Position numbers and translations under genes: made by a program | Assembly (NCBI RefSeq): GCF_003144095.1 | Contig: NZ_NSKH01000018.1 | Coordinates: 1,774,183-1,838,182 of the forward strand | Origin: Streptomyces sp. ICBB 8177 | Lineage (GTDB): Bacteria; Actinomycetota; Actinomycetes; Streptomycetales; Streptomycetaceae | Direction of reading: 5' to 3' | DNA length: 64,000 nucleotides | Part shown: positions 1 to 8,573 of the stretch, piece by piece | Position numbering within the stretch: the stretch's first letter is position 1 | Layout of the letters: each line of letters opens with the position of its first letter | The notes under the pieces: model-generated | What the model was told of the DNA's origin: nothing | Seen by the model: only the letters and a program-made list of their open reading frames with translations | Databases searched by the model: none

Positions 1-33
1 GGGCGAGTTCGGCTGCTGCGGCCCATCCGTCAT
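1..33 (-). CDS. Possible 5' end of a minus-strand gene (partial)
   Basis: An ATG on the minus strand at 33 opens a frame reading MTDGPQQPNSP up to the window edge. A TAGGAT hexamer (minus strand, 41-46) lies seven bases before this ATG, the spacing expected for a leaderless transcript, but no good -35 is visible. Only eleven residues can be seen, so no function can be given and the gene itself is tentative. Confidence 0.3.
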   Translation of the reverse strand, partial: MTDGPQQPNSP

Positions 34-175
34 GGCGCGAATCCTATTAGAGGCCCAACGCCGCCTCCATGGCCCGTACGACCACCCCGCAGCGCTCTCC
101 CGGCCGTTCGCGTGCCGTTCCCCGTACCGCTGAAAACCTGTTGGGCGGCGAAGGGCGCGGGGTGAGAATCCAGCC

Positions 176-1795
176 ATGGGACACCTCGAAGCGGCACACC
201 TGGAGTACCTCCTGCCGGACGGCCGGGTGCTGCTCGGTGACGTCTCGTTCCGGGTCGGCGAAGGCGATCACGTCGCGCTGGTGGGCGCGAACGGGGCCGG
301 CAAGACCACGCTGCTGCGGCTGCTCTCGGGGGAACTGACGCCGGACGGCGGCTCGGTGACGGTCAGCGGCGGGCTCGGCGTGATGCCGCAGTTCGTCGGC
401 TCGGTGCGCGACGACCGCACCGTGCGCGACCTGCTGGTCTCCGTCGCCCGCCGCCGCCTTCGCGAGGCCGCGCGGGCGGTGGACGCCGCCGAGCTGGAGA
501 TCATGGCGCAGGACGACGAACCCGCCCAGCTCGCCTACGCCCAGGCCCTCGCCGACTGGGCGGAAGCCGGTGGCTACGAGGCCGAGACGCTGTGGGACAT
601 GTGCACGACGGCGGCGCTGGGCGTGCCCTACGAACGGGCCCAGTGGCGGGAGGTGCGCACCCTGTCCGGCGGCGAGCAGAAGCGGCTGGTGCTGGAGGCG
701 CTGCTGCGCGGCACCGACCAGGTCCTGCTGCTCGACGAGCCCGACAACTACCTGGACGTGCCCGGCAAGCGCTGGCTCGAGGAGCAGCTGCGGGCGACCC
801 GCAAGACGGTGCTGTTCGTCAGCCACGACCGGGAACTGCTGGCCCGCGTCGCCGACCGCGTCGTGAGCGTCGAGCCGGGCCCGGCGGGCAGCGACGTGTG
901 GACGCACGGCGGCGGTTTCGCCACGTACCACCAGGCCCGCAGGGAACGCTTCGCCCGCTTCGAGGAGTTGCGCAGGCGCTGGGACGAGCAGCACGCCAAG
1001 CTGAAGGCGCTGGTGCTGATGTACCGCCAGAAAGCCGCGTTCAACTCGGACATGGCCTCCCGGCTCCAGGCGGCCGTCACCCGGCTGGCGAAGTTCGAGG
1101 AGGCCGGACCGCCGCAGGAGCCGCCGCGCGAACAGGACATCAGGATGCGGCTGCGCGGCGGCCGCACCGGACTGCGCGCCGTCACCTGTGAGGGCCTGGA
1201 GCTGACCGGCCTGATGAAGCCGTTCGACCTGGAGGTCTTCTACGGCGAGCGGGTCGCCGTCCTCGGCTCCAACGGCTCCGGCAAGTCGCACTTCCTGCGC
1301 CTGCTGGCGGGCGGCGAGGTCGCGCACACCGGCAGCTGGCGGCTCGGCGCCCGCGTCGTGGCCGGCCACTTCGCGCAGACCGACGCCACGCCGGACTTCG
1401 AGGGCCGCACCCTCGTCGACATCCTGTGGAGCGAGCACGCCCGCGACCGGGGCCGGGCGATGAGCGCGCTGCGCCGCTACGAGCTGGAACGCCAGGGCGA
1501 CCAGCGCTACGGCACCCTCTCCGGCGGCCAGCAGGCCCGCTTCCGCATCCTGCTGCTGGAACTGGCGGGTTCCACCGCGCTCCTGCTGGACGAGCCCACC
1601 GACAACCTCGACCTGGAGAGCGCCGACGCCCTCCAGGCCGGTCTCGAGGCGTACGAGGGCACGGTGCTCGCGGTCACCCACGACCGCTGGTTCGCCCGCT
1701 CCTTCGACCGCTTCCTGGTCTTCGGCGCCGACGGCGTGGTGCGCGAGGCGCCGGGGCCGGTGTGGGACGAGGGGCGGGTGGAGCGCCGCAGGTAG
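176..1795 (+). CDS. ABC-F family ATP-binding protein (two ABC domains)
   Basis: A 539-residue protein with two ABC ATPase domains joined by a charged linker and no membrane segments, which is the ABC-F layout. The first domain has a Walker A around residues 37-45 (GANGAGKTT), the signature LSGGEQ and a Walker B LLLDEPDNYLD. The second has a Walker A near 364 (GSNGSGKS), LSGGQQ and LLLDEPTDNLD. Known ABC-F proteins act on the ribosome, either as translation factors or as antibiotic-protection proteins, rather than in transport; the subclass cannot be fixed by eye. The DEPDNYLD in place of the usual DEPTNHLD is a small deviation in domain one. Start at ATG 176 has only a weak ribosome-binding site. 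Confidence 0.9.
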   Translation: MGHLEAAHLEYLLPDGRVLLGDVSFRVGEGDHVALVGANGAGKTTLLRLLSGELTPDGGSVTVSGGLGVMPQFVGSVRDDRTVRDLLVSVARRRLREAARAVDAAELEIMAQDDEPAQLAYAQALADWAEAGGYEAETLWDMCTTAALGVPYERAQWREVRTLSGGEQKRLVLEALLRGTDQVLLLDEPDNYLDVPGKRWLEEQLRATRKTVLFVSHDRELLARVADRVVSVEPGPAGSDVWTHGGGFATYHQARRERFARFEELRRRWDEQHAKLKALVLMYRQKAAFNSDMASRLQAAVTRLAKFEEAGPPQEPPREQDIRMRLRGGRTGLRAVTCEGLELTGLMKPFDLEVFYGERVAVLGSNGSGKSHFLRLLAGGEVAHTGSWRLGARVVAGHFAQTDATPDFEGRTLVDILWSEHARDRGRAMSALRRYELERQGDQRYGTLSGGQQARFRILLLELAGSTALLLDEPTDNLDLESADALQAGLEAYEGTVLAVTHDRWFARSFDRFLVFGADGVVREAPGPVWDEGRVERRR

Positions 1796-1878
1796 CCCGG
1801 CTGCGTGCGGGCACTCGGCCGACCGCGTGGAGCCCGACCGGCGTGCGGGCCCGGGCGGCCACGCTTAGCATCCGAAGT

Positions 1879-3171
1879 GTGACGTGGGGTAAATCGGAAG
1901 AACTGGGTATAACGGGCTGGCTGGTGAGACGCGCCTCCTGGCAGGCGCGCGCCACCGCCGTCGTCCTGCTGCTCGCCTCGGTCTTCGAGGTCTACCGCCG
2001 CAGCGGGACCGACGGCTCCGACAACGCCTTCGTGGTCAAGGCCGCCGGCAGCTTCCTGCACGGAGGCTCGCCCTACTCCGACCGTCGCTTCCTCTACCTG
2101 CCCAGCAGCGTGCTGGCCGCCGTGCCGGAGGCGCTGCTGCCGCACTGGGTGCTGCGTCCCCTGGTGCCCACCCTCACCGCGGGCCTGGTGGTTGCGGGGT
2201 GGTTCCTCGCCCTGCGGATCTTCGACGTGCCCTGGCGCAGCCGCCTGGCCACGCTGGTCGCGGGCGGCCTCGCCTTCTTCGCCCCGTTCCGCAGCCTGGT
2301 CGCGCTCGGCAACTGGACCGCCGCGAGCGCCGCCGCGCTGCCGCTGGCGCTGCTGCTGATGTCCCGCTCGCGCTGGTCGGCCGCCGGGGTGGTGATCGGG
2401 TTCGCGGTCGCGGTCAAGCCGATGCTGGTGCCGCTGGCGCTGCTGTTCCTGTTCGCCCGGCGCCCGCGCGCCCTCGCGCTCGCCGTGGGCGTGCCGGTCG
2501 CGCTCTCGCTGCCCGCGGCGCTGGTCATGCCCAATCCGACCTTCTTCTTCACCCGCACCCTGCCGTTCCTGCTGCACGGGCAGGACGCGTTCGCCCGGCC
2601 CTTCGACGCCTCGCTGGTGGCCGTGCTGCCGCGGATCGGCGTGCCGGTGGACGTCGCCGCGGCTCTCGCGGCAGGCGCCGCCGCGCTCGGCGTGTGGTGC
2701 GCCTGGCGGCGCTGGAACGGCTCGGTCGGCGGCGCGGGCCTGGCCCGGGTCGGCCGGGAGCGGCCCGGGGTGCCGGGCTGGTGGTCGGGGGCCGGGCGGG
2801 CGTGCGTGGCGGAGCGGCTGCGGCTGGTGGAGACCGCCGCGATGCTGATGCTCGCCACCTTCCTGGTCTCCCGGCCCGCCTTCGACCACTACAGCCTCGT
2901 GGTGCTGCCGGTGCTGCTGGCGTCGGCCGTGGTGCCGGGCTCGGTGCCGCGGCAGGCGTGGTTCTGGATCGCGCTGGTGCCGCAGGTGCCGGTGATCGAC
3001 TGGCCGTTCCTGCTGCCCGACACCCGGCGCGCGTTCAAGGACGCGGCGATGCTGGGCGGTCTTGCGGCGCTGCTGGCCTGGCGGTGCGGCCGGGCCCGGC
3101 GGGTGCTGGTGCCCGAGCAGGGCGGCGCGTCGGGACCACCGCGTCCGGCGGGCTCGCGGGCGGCGCTGTAG
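1879..3171 (+). CDS. GT87/DUF2029-type polytopic membrane glycosyltransferase-like protein
   Basis: A 430-residue hydrophobic protein with about nine to ten membrane segments. The early sequence DGSDNAFVVKAAGSFLHGG and the following GSPYSD resemble the first extracytoplasmic loop of GT87 mannosyltransferases (DUF2029), which use polyprenyl-phosphate mannose outside the membrane. I start it at GTG 1879 because the open frame upstream overlaps the ABC-F gene and has no membrane character. It ends about 260 bases before rplM and has no obvious operon partner. The sugar and acceptor are unknown; family assignment is from composition and the loop motif only. Confidence 0.72.
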   Translation: MTWGKSEELGITGWLVRRASWQARATAVVLLLASVFEVYRRSGTDGSDNAFVVKAAGSFLHGGSPYSDRRFLYLPSSVLAAVPEALLPHWVLRPLVPTLTAGLVVAGWFLALRIFDVPWRSRLATLVAGGLAFFAPFRSLVALGNWTAASAAALPLALLLMSRSRWSAAGVVIGFAVAVKPMLVPLALLFLFARRPRALALAVGVPVALSLPAALVMPNPTFFFTRTLPFLLHGQDAFARPFDASLVAVLPRIGVPVDVAAALAAGAAALGVWCAWRRWNGSVGGAGLARVGRERPGVPGWWSGAGRACVAERLRLVETAAMLMLATFLVSRPAFDHYSLVVLPVLLASAVVPGSVPRQAWFWIALVPQVPVIDWPFLLPDTRRAFKDAAMLGGLAALLAWRCGRARRVLVPEQGGASGPPRPAGSRAAL

Positions 3172-3189
3172 GCCGGTTCCGGACGCGTT

Positions 3190-3219
3190 TTGACCCGTAC
3201 GGTGGCAGGCGGGTATTCT
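3190..3219 (+). promoter_or_regulatory. Housekeeping promoter for rplM-rpsI
   Basis: TTGACC (3190-3195) and TATTCT (3214-3219) are separated by 18 bases, a good fit to the vegetative sigma-HrdB consensus. It would give a leader of roughly 205 bases before the rplM start, long enough to hold autoregulatory structure, but I see no decisive L13-type fold. Confidence 0.6.
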
Positions 3220-3432
3220 GCCAGTTCGTTATGCGTATTGGCTTGCTCGTTCTCACGTGAGAGGCCGTTACGCCGGTCCACCGGGCCGATGACCAGCGAC
3301 GGACAAGGGTTGCGTCACCCGTGTGCCGTCATGGCTGTCGTGATCGTCCGGGTGGCCTTGTAAGGACCCGTCGCCCTCGGTCCTCGCGGACCTGGGGAGA
3401 CCCCACTCACTGAAGAAGCGAAGGCTACGACC

Positions 3433-3879
3433 GTGCGTACGTACAGCCCCAAGCCCGGCGATGTCCAGCGCCAGTGGCACGTCATCGACGCGCAGGACGT
3501 GGTCCTGGGCCGTCTGGCGTCCCAGGCCGCGTCCCTCCTGAGGGGCAAGCACAAGCCGGTGTACGCGCCTCACGTTGACACCGGTGACTTCGTCATCATC
3601 ATCAACGCCGACAAGGTGCACCTGTCCGGCAACAAGCGGACCCAGAAGATGGCCTACCGCCACTCCGGCTACCCGGGTGGTCTGCGGTCCGTCCGCTACG
3701 ACGAGCTGCTGGAGAAGTCCCCGGAGAAGGCCGTCGAGAAGGCCGTCAAGGGCATGCTCCCCAAGAACACCCTGGGCCGCCAGATGCTCTCGAAGCTGAA
3801 GGTCTACGCGGGCGCCGAGCACCCGCACGCCGCTCAGCAGCCCGTTCCGTTCGAGATCACGCAGGTTTCGCAGGGCTAG
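3433..3879 (+). CDS. rplM: 50S ribosomal protein L13
   Basis: A 148-residue protein starting [20 protein letters not shown], with the L13 hallmarks VLGRLAS near residue 30, [22 protein letters not shown] and the KMLP-like [12 protein letters not shown] near the C-terminus. L13 is an early-assembly protein of the large ribosomal subunit. The GTG start is in the position expected from the family. rpsI follows after a 42-base gap, the conserved bacterial rplM-rpsI pair, so the two are very probably co-transcribed from the promoter at 3190. Confidence 0.98.
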   Translation: MRTYSPKPGDVQRQWHVIDAQDVVLGRLASQAASLLRGKHKPVYAPHVDTGDFVIIINADKVHLSGNKRTQKMAYRHSGYPGGLRSVRYDELLEKSPEKAVEKAVKGMLPKNTLGRQMLSKLKVYAGAEHPHAAQQPVPFEITQVSQG

Positions 3880-3921
3880 TCCCGGCCACCGGCTACCAGC
3901 AGAAAGCATCTGAGGAGAATC

Positions 3922-4434
3922 GTGGCTGAGACCACCCCTGAGGCCCCCATCGCCGAGGACGGCGAGATCACCGAGTACACCAGCGAGTCCGCCGAGGCCC
4001 CGCAGGAGTACACCTCCGAGTCGCTCGCCGGCCGTTTCGGCGACCCGCAGCCGGCCGCCGGCACCGGTCGCCGCAAGCGCTCGGTCGCCCGTGTCCGCAT
4101 CGTCCCGGGCACCGGCAAGTGGAAGATCAACGGTCGCACCCTTGAGGAGTACTTCCCCAACAAGGTGCACCAGCAGGAAGTCAACGAGCCGTTCAAGATC
4201 CTTGAGCTCGACGGCCGTTACGACGTCATCGCCCGCATCTCCGGCGGCGGCATCTCCGGCCAGGCCGGTGCGCTGCGCCTGGGCGTCGCCCGTTCGCTGA
4301 ACGAGGCCGACGTCGACAACAACCGCCCGGTGCTGAAGAAGGCCGGCTTCCTGACCCGCGACGCTCGCGAGATCGAGCGGAAGAAGGCCGGTCTGAAGAA
4401 GGCCCGTAAGGCCCCGCAGTACAGCAAGCGCTAA
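3922..4434 (+). CDS. rpsI: 30S ribosomal protein S9
   Basis: A 170-residue S9 protein. The first 48 residues are an acidic, repetitive actinobacterial extension ([17 protein letters not shown]). The conserved domain starts at [15 protein letters not shown] and ends in the invariant basic tail [12 protein letters not shown], which reaches the ribosomal P-site tRNA. GTG start at 3922 follows a GAGGAG ribosome-binding site. Second gene of the rplM operon; a strong hairpin terminator follows 12 bases after the stop. Confidence 0.98.
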   Translation: MAETTPEAPIAEDGEITEYTSESAEAPQEYTSESLAGRFGDPQPAAGTGRRKRSVARVRIVPGTGKWKINGRTLEEYFPNKVHQQEVNEPFKILELDGRYDVIARISGGGISGQAGALRLGVARSLNEADVDNNRPVLKKAGFLTRDAREIERKKAGLKKARKAPQYSKR

Positions 4435-4446
4435 ATCGCTTGTCGC

Positions 4447-4483
4447 AACGCCCCGGAGGCACGTCGTGCGCCTCCGGGGCGTT
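4447..4483 (+). terminator. Hairpin terminator after rpsI
   Basis: A perfect 14-bp stem (4447-4460 with 4470-4483, AACGCCCCGGAGGC and its complement) around a nine-base loop, just after the rpsI stop. There is no long T run, as usual in Streptomyces. Confidence 0.8.
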
Positions 4484-4575
4484 CGCATACCGTGTACGGT
4501 CCGCGCGGATCGCGCGGGACCGGACCGTACGGTGGTCGTACGGGGCCACCCATTCGTCATCTCGGAGGAACCACA

Positions 4576-5934
4576 GTGGGACGACTCTTCGGTACGGACG
4601 GGGTACGCGGCGTCGCGAACGCGGACCTCACCGCCGAGCTGGCACTCGGCCTGTCGGTCGCCGCGGCGCACGTGCTGGGCGAGGCCGGCACGTTCGAGGG
4701 CCATCGCCCGGTCGCCGTCGTCGGCCGTGACCCACGCGCCTCCGGGGAGTTCCTGGAGGCCGCCGTGGTGGCGGGCCTGGCCAGTGCCGGAGTCGACGTC
4801 CTGCGGGTCGGCGTGCTGCCGACCCCCGCGGTCGCCTACCTGACCGGCGCGCTCGGCGCCGACCTGGGCGTCATGCTCTCCGCCAGCCACAACCCGATGC
4901 CCGACAACGGCATCAAGTTCTTCGCCCGCGGCGGTCACAAGCTCGCCGACGAGCTGGAGGACCGTATCGAGGAGACCTACCGCGGCCACGCCTCCGGTGA
5001 GCCGTGGGACCGCCCGACCGGCGCCGGGGTGGGCCGGGTCCGCGACTACACCCAGGGCTTCGACAACTACGTCGCCCACCTCGTCGGCGTCCTGCCCAAC
5101 CGGCTCGACGGCCTGAAGGTCGTCATCGACGCCGCGCACGGCGCCGCCTCCCGCGTCTCGCCCGAGGCCTTCGCCCGCGCGGGCGCCGAGGTCGTCACCA
5201 TCGGCACCAAGCCGGACGGCCTCAACATCAACGACGAGTGCGGCTCCACGCACCTGGACAAGCTGCGCGCCGCCGTCGTCGAGCACGGAGCCCACCTCGG
5301 CGTCGCCCACGACGGCGACGCCGACCGCTGCCTGGCGGTGGACGCCTCCGGCGCCGAGGTGGACGGCGACCAGATCCTCGCCGTGCTCGCGCTCGCCATG
5401 CGCGAGGCGGGCGGCCTGCGGGAGAACACCGTGGTCGCCACCGTCATGTCCAACCTGGGCTTCAAGCTCGCCATGGAGCGCGAGGGCATCACCCTCGTGC
5501 AGACCGCGGTCGGCGACCGCTACGTGCTGGAGTCGATGAAGGACAACGGCTACGCCCTCGGCGGCGAGCAGTCCGGCCACGTCATCGTGCTGGACCACGC
5601 CACCACCGGCGACGGCACCCTCACCGGCCTGCTGCTCGCCGCCCGGGTCGCCGCCACCGGCCGCTCCCTGGCCGAGCTGGCCGCCGTGATGGAGCGGCTG
5701 CCGCAGGTGCTGGTCAACGTGCCGGACGTGGACAAGTCCCGGGTCGGCTCCGAGGCCGAACTGCGCCGCGCGGTCGAGGAGGCCGAACGCGAGCTGGGCG
5801 CCACCGGCCGCGTGCTGCTGCGCCCCTCGGGCACCGAGCCGCTGGTGCGCGTCATGGTCGAGGCCGCCGACATCGACCACGCCCGGTCGGTCGCCGGACG
5901 GCTCGCGGACGTCGTCAAGCGCACCCTGGGCTGA
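4576..5934 (+). CDS. glmM: Phosphoglucosamine mutase
   Basis: A 452-residue alpha-D-phosphohexomutase that converts glucosamine-6-phosphate to glucosamine-1-phosphate on the way to UDP-GlcNAc and peptidoglycan. It begins [11 protein letters not shown], carries the phosphoserine loop SASHNP with the active serine at about residue 104, the magnesium site DGDADR at 246-251, the sugar loop GGEQSGH and the C-terminal phosphate loop [13 protein letters not shown] 4576 is chosen because a GGAGGAA ribosome-binding site precedes it and the family starts there. Placement after rplM-rpsI is standard for actinobacteria. It works with glmS at 22.9 kb. Confidence 0.97.
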   Translation: MGRLFGTDGVRGVANADLTAELALGLSVAAAHVLGEAGTFEGHRPVAVVGRDPRASGEFLEAAVVAGLASAGVDVLRVGVLPTPAVAYLTGALGADLGVMLSASHNPMPDNGIKFFARGGHKLADELEDRIEETYRGHASGEPWDRPTGAGVGRVRDYTQGFDNYVAHLVGVLPNRLDGLKVVIDAAHGAASRVSPEAFARAGAEVVTIGTKPDGLNINDECGSTHLDKLRAAVVEHGAHLGVAHDGDADRCLAVDASGAEVDGDQILAVLALAMREAGGLRENTVVATVMSNLGFKLAMEREGITLVQTAVGDRYVLESMKDNGYALGGEQSGHVIVLDHATTGDGTLTGLLLAARVAATGRSLAELAAVMERLPQVLVNVPDVDKSRVGSEAELRRAVEEAERELGATGRVLLRPSGTEPLVRVMVEAADIDHARSVAGRLADVVKRTLG

Positions 5935-6003
5935 CCCGCCGGGCCGGGGGCCGCGCCGGGACCGCCGGCGCGGCGCTCACCGCCCGTCCGGGGACAGCGC
6001 CTC

Positions 6004-6987
6004 TCACAGCTTGCGCAGCGAGAGCCGCTGGACCTTGTGGTCCGGGCCCTTGCGCAGCACCAGCGTGGCGCGGCCGCGGGTCGGGGCCACGTTCTGCTCC
6101 AGGTTCGGGCGGTTGATCGTCCGCCACAGCATCCGCGCGTAGTCCAGCGCCTCGTCCTCGGAGACCTGGGTGTACTTGCGGAAGTACGACGAGGGGTCCT
6201 GGAACGCGGTCTCCCGCAGCATCCGGAAGCGGCTGAGGTACCAGCGTTCGATGTCCTCGCCGCGCGCGTCCACGTAGACGCTGAAGTCGAAGTAGTCGGC
6301 GAGGCCGACCCGGGTGCGGCCGTCCTTGCCGGGCAGCGCGGGCTGGAGCACGTTGAGGCCCTCGACGATGAGGATGTCGGGGCGCCGCACCACCAGCCGC
6401 TCGTCGGGCACGATGTCGTAGATCAGGTGCGAGTAGACCGGCGCGGTGACCTCGTCCTTGCCTGCCTTGACGTCGGCGACGAAGCGGGTGAGGGCCCGGC
6501 GGTCGTAGGACTCGGGGAAGCCCTTGCGGGACATCAGGCCGCGCCGCGCCAGCTCCGCGTTGGGCAGCAGGAAGCCGTCGGTGGTGACCAGCTCCACCCG
6601 GGGGTGCTCGGGCCAGCGGGCCAGCAGCGCCTGCAGGACGCGGGCGGTGGTGGACTTGCCCACCGCGACGCTGCCCGCCACACCGATCACGAACGGGGTG
6701 CCGGACTGGGCGCCGTGCCCGTTGCCCGCGTCGAGGAAGGTGTTGAGCGCCCCGCGCAGGCCCATGGTGGCGCCGACGTAGAGGTTGAGCAGCCGGGACA
6801 GCGGCAGGTAGACGTCGCGCACCTCGTCGAGGTCCATCAGGTCGCCCAGGCCGCGCAGCCCCTCGACCTCCTCGGCGCTCAGCGGCAACGGCGTCCGCTC
6901 GCGCAGCGCGCTCCACTCTGCCCGGGTCAGATCCACGTAGGGGGTTGCCTCGCGGCGGCGCTCACTCGTCAGGGACACGCCGTCCAT
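6004..6987 (-). CDS. coaA: Type I pantothenate kinase
   Basis: A 327-residue P-loop kinase of the CoaA type, which phosphorylates pantothenate in the first step of coenzyme A synthesis. The Walker [10 protein letters not shown] is at about residues 105-113, followed by [19 protein letters not shown] and the [10 protein letters not shown] segment, all diagnostic of the family; length is typical. It lies 23 bases downstream of nnrD/E on the same strand, so the two probably share a transcript. Convergent with glmM. Confidence 0.97.
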   Translation of the reverse strand: MDGVSLTSERRREATPYVDLTRAEWSALRERTPLPLSAEEVEGLRGLGDLMDLDEVRDVYLPLSRLLNLYVGATMGLRGALNTFLDAGNGHGAQSGTPFVIGVAGSVAVGKSTTARVLQALLARWPEHPRVELVTTDGFLLPNAELARRGLMSRKGFPESYDRRALTRFVADVKAGKDEVTAPVYSHLIYDIVPDERLVVRRPDILIVEGLNVLQPALPGKDGRTRVGLADYFDFSVYVDARGEDIERWYLSRFRMLRETAFQDPSSYFRKYTQVSEDEALDYARMLWRTINRPNLEQNVAPTRGRATLVLRKGPDHKVQRLSLRKL

Positions 6988-7010
6988 TGTGCTGCGGTGT
7001 TACGCGGCGT

Positions 7011-8480
7011 TCACGTTCGGGGCGGTGCGTCGTTCGTCACGGCATCCACGATCGAGGCGCGCACAAGCGGTACGCGCGAGGCCAGTTCGTGGGCGCCGAA
7101 CGGGGGCGCCAGGTCGCGCCCGGCCAGCCCGTGCAGGTAGGCGCCGGCCGACGCGGCGTCCCGCGCGGACAGCCCGGCGGCCAGCAGTGAGCCGGTCAGC
7201 CCGGACAGCACGTCGCCGCTGCCCGCGGTCGACAGCCAGGCGGAACCGGTCGGGTTGACCCGCACCGCGCCCGTGCCCGGCTCGGCGACCAGCGTGGTCG
7301 AGCCCTTCAGCAGGGCGGTCGCGCGGAACTCCTCGGCCAGCCGCCGTACGTGCGCCAGCCGGGCCTCCTCGACCTGAGCGCGGTCGGTGTCCAGCAGCGC
7401 GGCGGCCTCGCCCGCGTGCGGGGTCAGCACGGTCCCGGCGCGGCGGGCGCGCACCGCGTCGCGGTCGGCGAGCCGCAACGCGTCGGCGTCGATGAGCACC
7501 GGCACGTCGGCGCCGACGACCTCGGCGACCGCCTGCCGGGCCCGGGCGTCGTCGCCGAGGCCGGGCCCGATCACCCAGGCCTGCACCCGTCCGGCCTTCG
7601 CGGGCGACCCGGCGCTCACCAGCGTCTCGGGGAAGCGGGCGATCACCGCGTCGGCGCCCGGCCCGACGTAGCGCACGGCACCGGCGCCGCCGCGCAGCGC
7701 GCCGCCGACCGCGAGCACGGCCGCGCCCGGGTAGCGCTCGGACCCGGCGACGACGCCGACGACGCCGCGCCGGTACTTGTCGCTCTCCCCGGAGGGCGAG
7801 GGCAGCAGCGCGGCGACGTCCGCGTGCTGGAGCGCTTCGAGGGCGGCGTGCTCCGGCAGATGCGGGCCCAGGCCGATGTCGACGAAACGCAGCGCGCCGA
7901 CGTGTTCGGCGCCGGGGTCGATCAGCAGGCCCGGCTTGTAGGCGCCGAAGGTGACGGTGACGTCGGCGCGCACCGCCTCGCCCGCGACGGCGCCGGTGTC
8001 CGGGTCGATCCCGCTCGGCAGGTCCACGGCGACCACGGCCGCGCGGGCCCGGTGGGCCAGCTCCGCGAGCCTGGCGGCTTCCGGCCGCAGCCCGCCCTTG
8101 CCCCCGATGCCCACGATCCCGTCCAGCACGAGGTCGGCGCGGTCGATGACGGCGCCGGCGTCCTCGGGTGCGAGGGTGCGGCCGCCCGCGGAGCGCAGGG
8201 CGGCGAGAGCGCCGGGGTGCGTGCGCTCGGGCGCGAGCTCGACGGCGACGGCCCCGGCGCCGCGCCGGGCCAGCGCGGCGGCGGCGTACAGCGCGTCGCC
8301 GCCGTTGTCCCCGCTCCCGGCGAGCACGACGACGCGTCGCCCGTAGACACCGCCGAGCATGTCGGCGCAAGCGGTCGCGAGCCCGAACGCGGCCCGCCGC
8401 ATCAGGGCCCCGCCGGGCAGCGTGCCCATGAGTGCCCGCTCAGCGGCGCGCACGGTCTCGACGTCGTGGGCGTGGCGCAT
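7011..8480 (-). CDS. nnrD/nnrE: Bifunctional NAD(P)H-hydrate epimerase / ADP-dependent dehydratase
   Basis: A 489-residue fusion of the YjeF_N epimerase and the YjeF_C (carbohydrate-kinase-like) dehydratase that repairs hydrated NADH and NADPH. The N-terminal half has GSGDNGGDAL at 55-64. The C-terminal half has VIGPGLGDD, DADALRL, LTPHAGEAA, KGSTT and the nucleotide-binding GSGDVLSGL. I start it at ATG 8480 (MRHAHDVETVRAAE); the 24 codons upstream are unlike the family. It sits between coaA (23 bases downstream) and the accessory island, whose left edge is less than 100 bases upstream of its start. Confidence 0.96.
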   Translation of the reverse strand: MRHAHDVETVRAAERALMGTLPGGALMRRAAFGLATACADMLGGVYGRRVVVLAGSGDNGGDALYAAAALARRGAGAVAVELAPERTHPGALAALRSAGGRTLAPEDAGAVIDRADLVLDGIVGIGGKGGLRPEAARLAELAHRARAAVVAVDLPSGIDPDTGAVAGEAVRADVTVTFGAYKPGLLIDPGAEHVGALRFVDIGLGPHLPEHAALEALQHADVAALLPSPSGESDKYRRGVVGVVAGSERYPGAAVLAVGGALRGGAGAVRYVGPGADAVIARFPETLVSAGSPAKAGRVQAWVIGPGLGDDARARQAVAEVVGADVPVLIDADALRLADRDAVRARRAGTVLTPHAGEAAALLDTDRAQVEEARLAHVRRLAEEFRATALLKGSTTLVAEPGTGAVRVNPTGSAWLSTAGSGDVLSGLTGSLLAAGLSARDAASAGAYLHGLAGRDLAPPFGAHELASRVPLVRASIVDAVTNDAPPRT

Positions 8481-8527
8481 GGGTCGAGGGTAGTGCGCCG
8501 TCGCCGTGCGCGCTGCCCGACGGACGG

Positions 8528-8563
8528 CGAAGGGCCGACTGCCGGACGGCAAACGGCCCTTCG
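8528..8563 (-). terminator. Hairpin terminator after the LamG/ricin gene
   Basis: CGAAGGGCCG at 8528-8537 pairs with CGGCCCTTCG at 8554-8563, with a small inner GCCG/CGGC helix in the loop. It sits ten bases past the stop of the large minus-strand gene and marks the left edge of the island. Confidence 0.65.
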
Positions 8564-8573
8564 GAGAGGACGA

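Noticed and set aside
1426..1878. N-terminal extension of the GT87-like protein
   Set aside because: It overlaps the ABC-F gene and is Arg/Gly/Ala-rich; the hydrophobic protein begins after GTG 1879.
3268..5880. An 870-codon minus-strand open frame across rplM, rpsI and glmM
   Set aside because: It is antisense to three certain genes and is low-complexity throughout.
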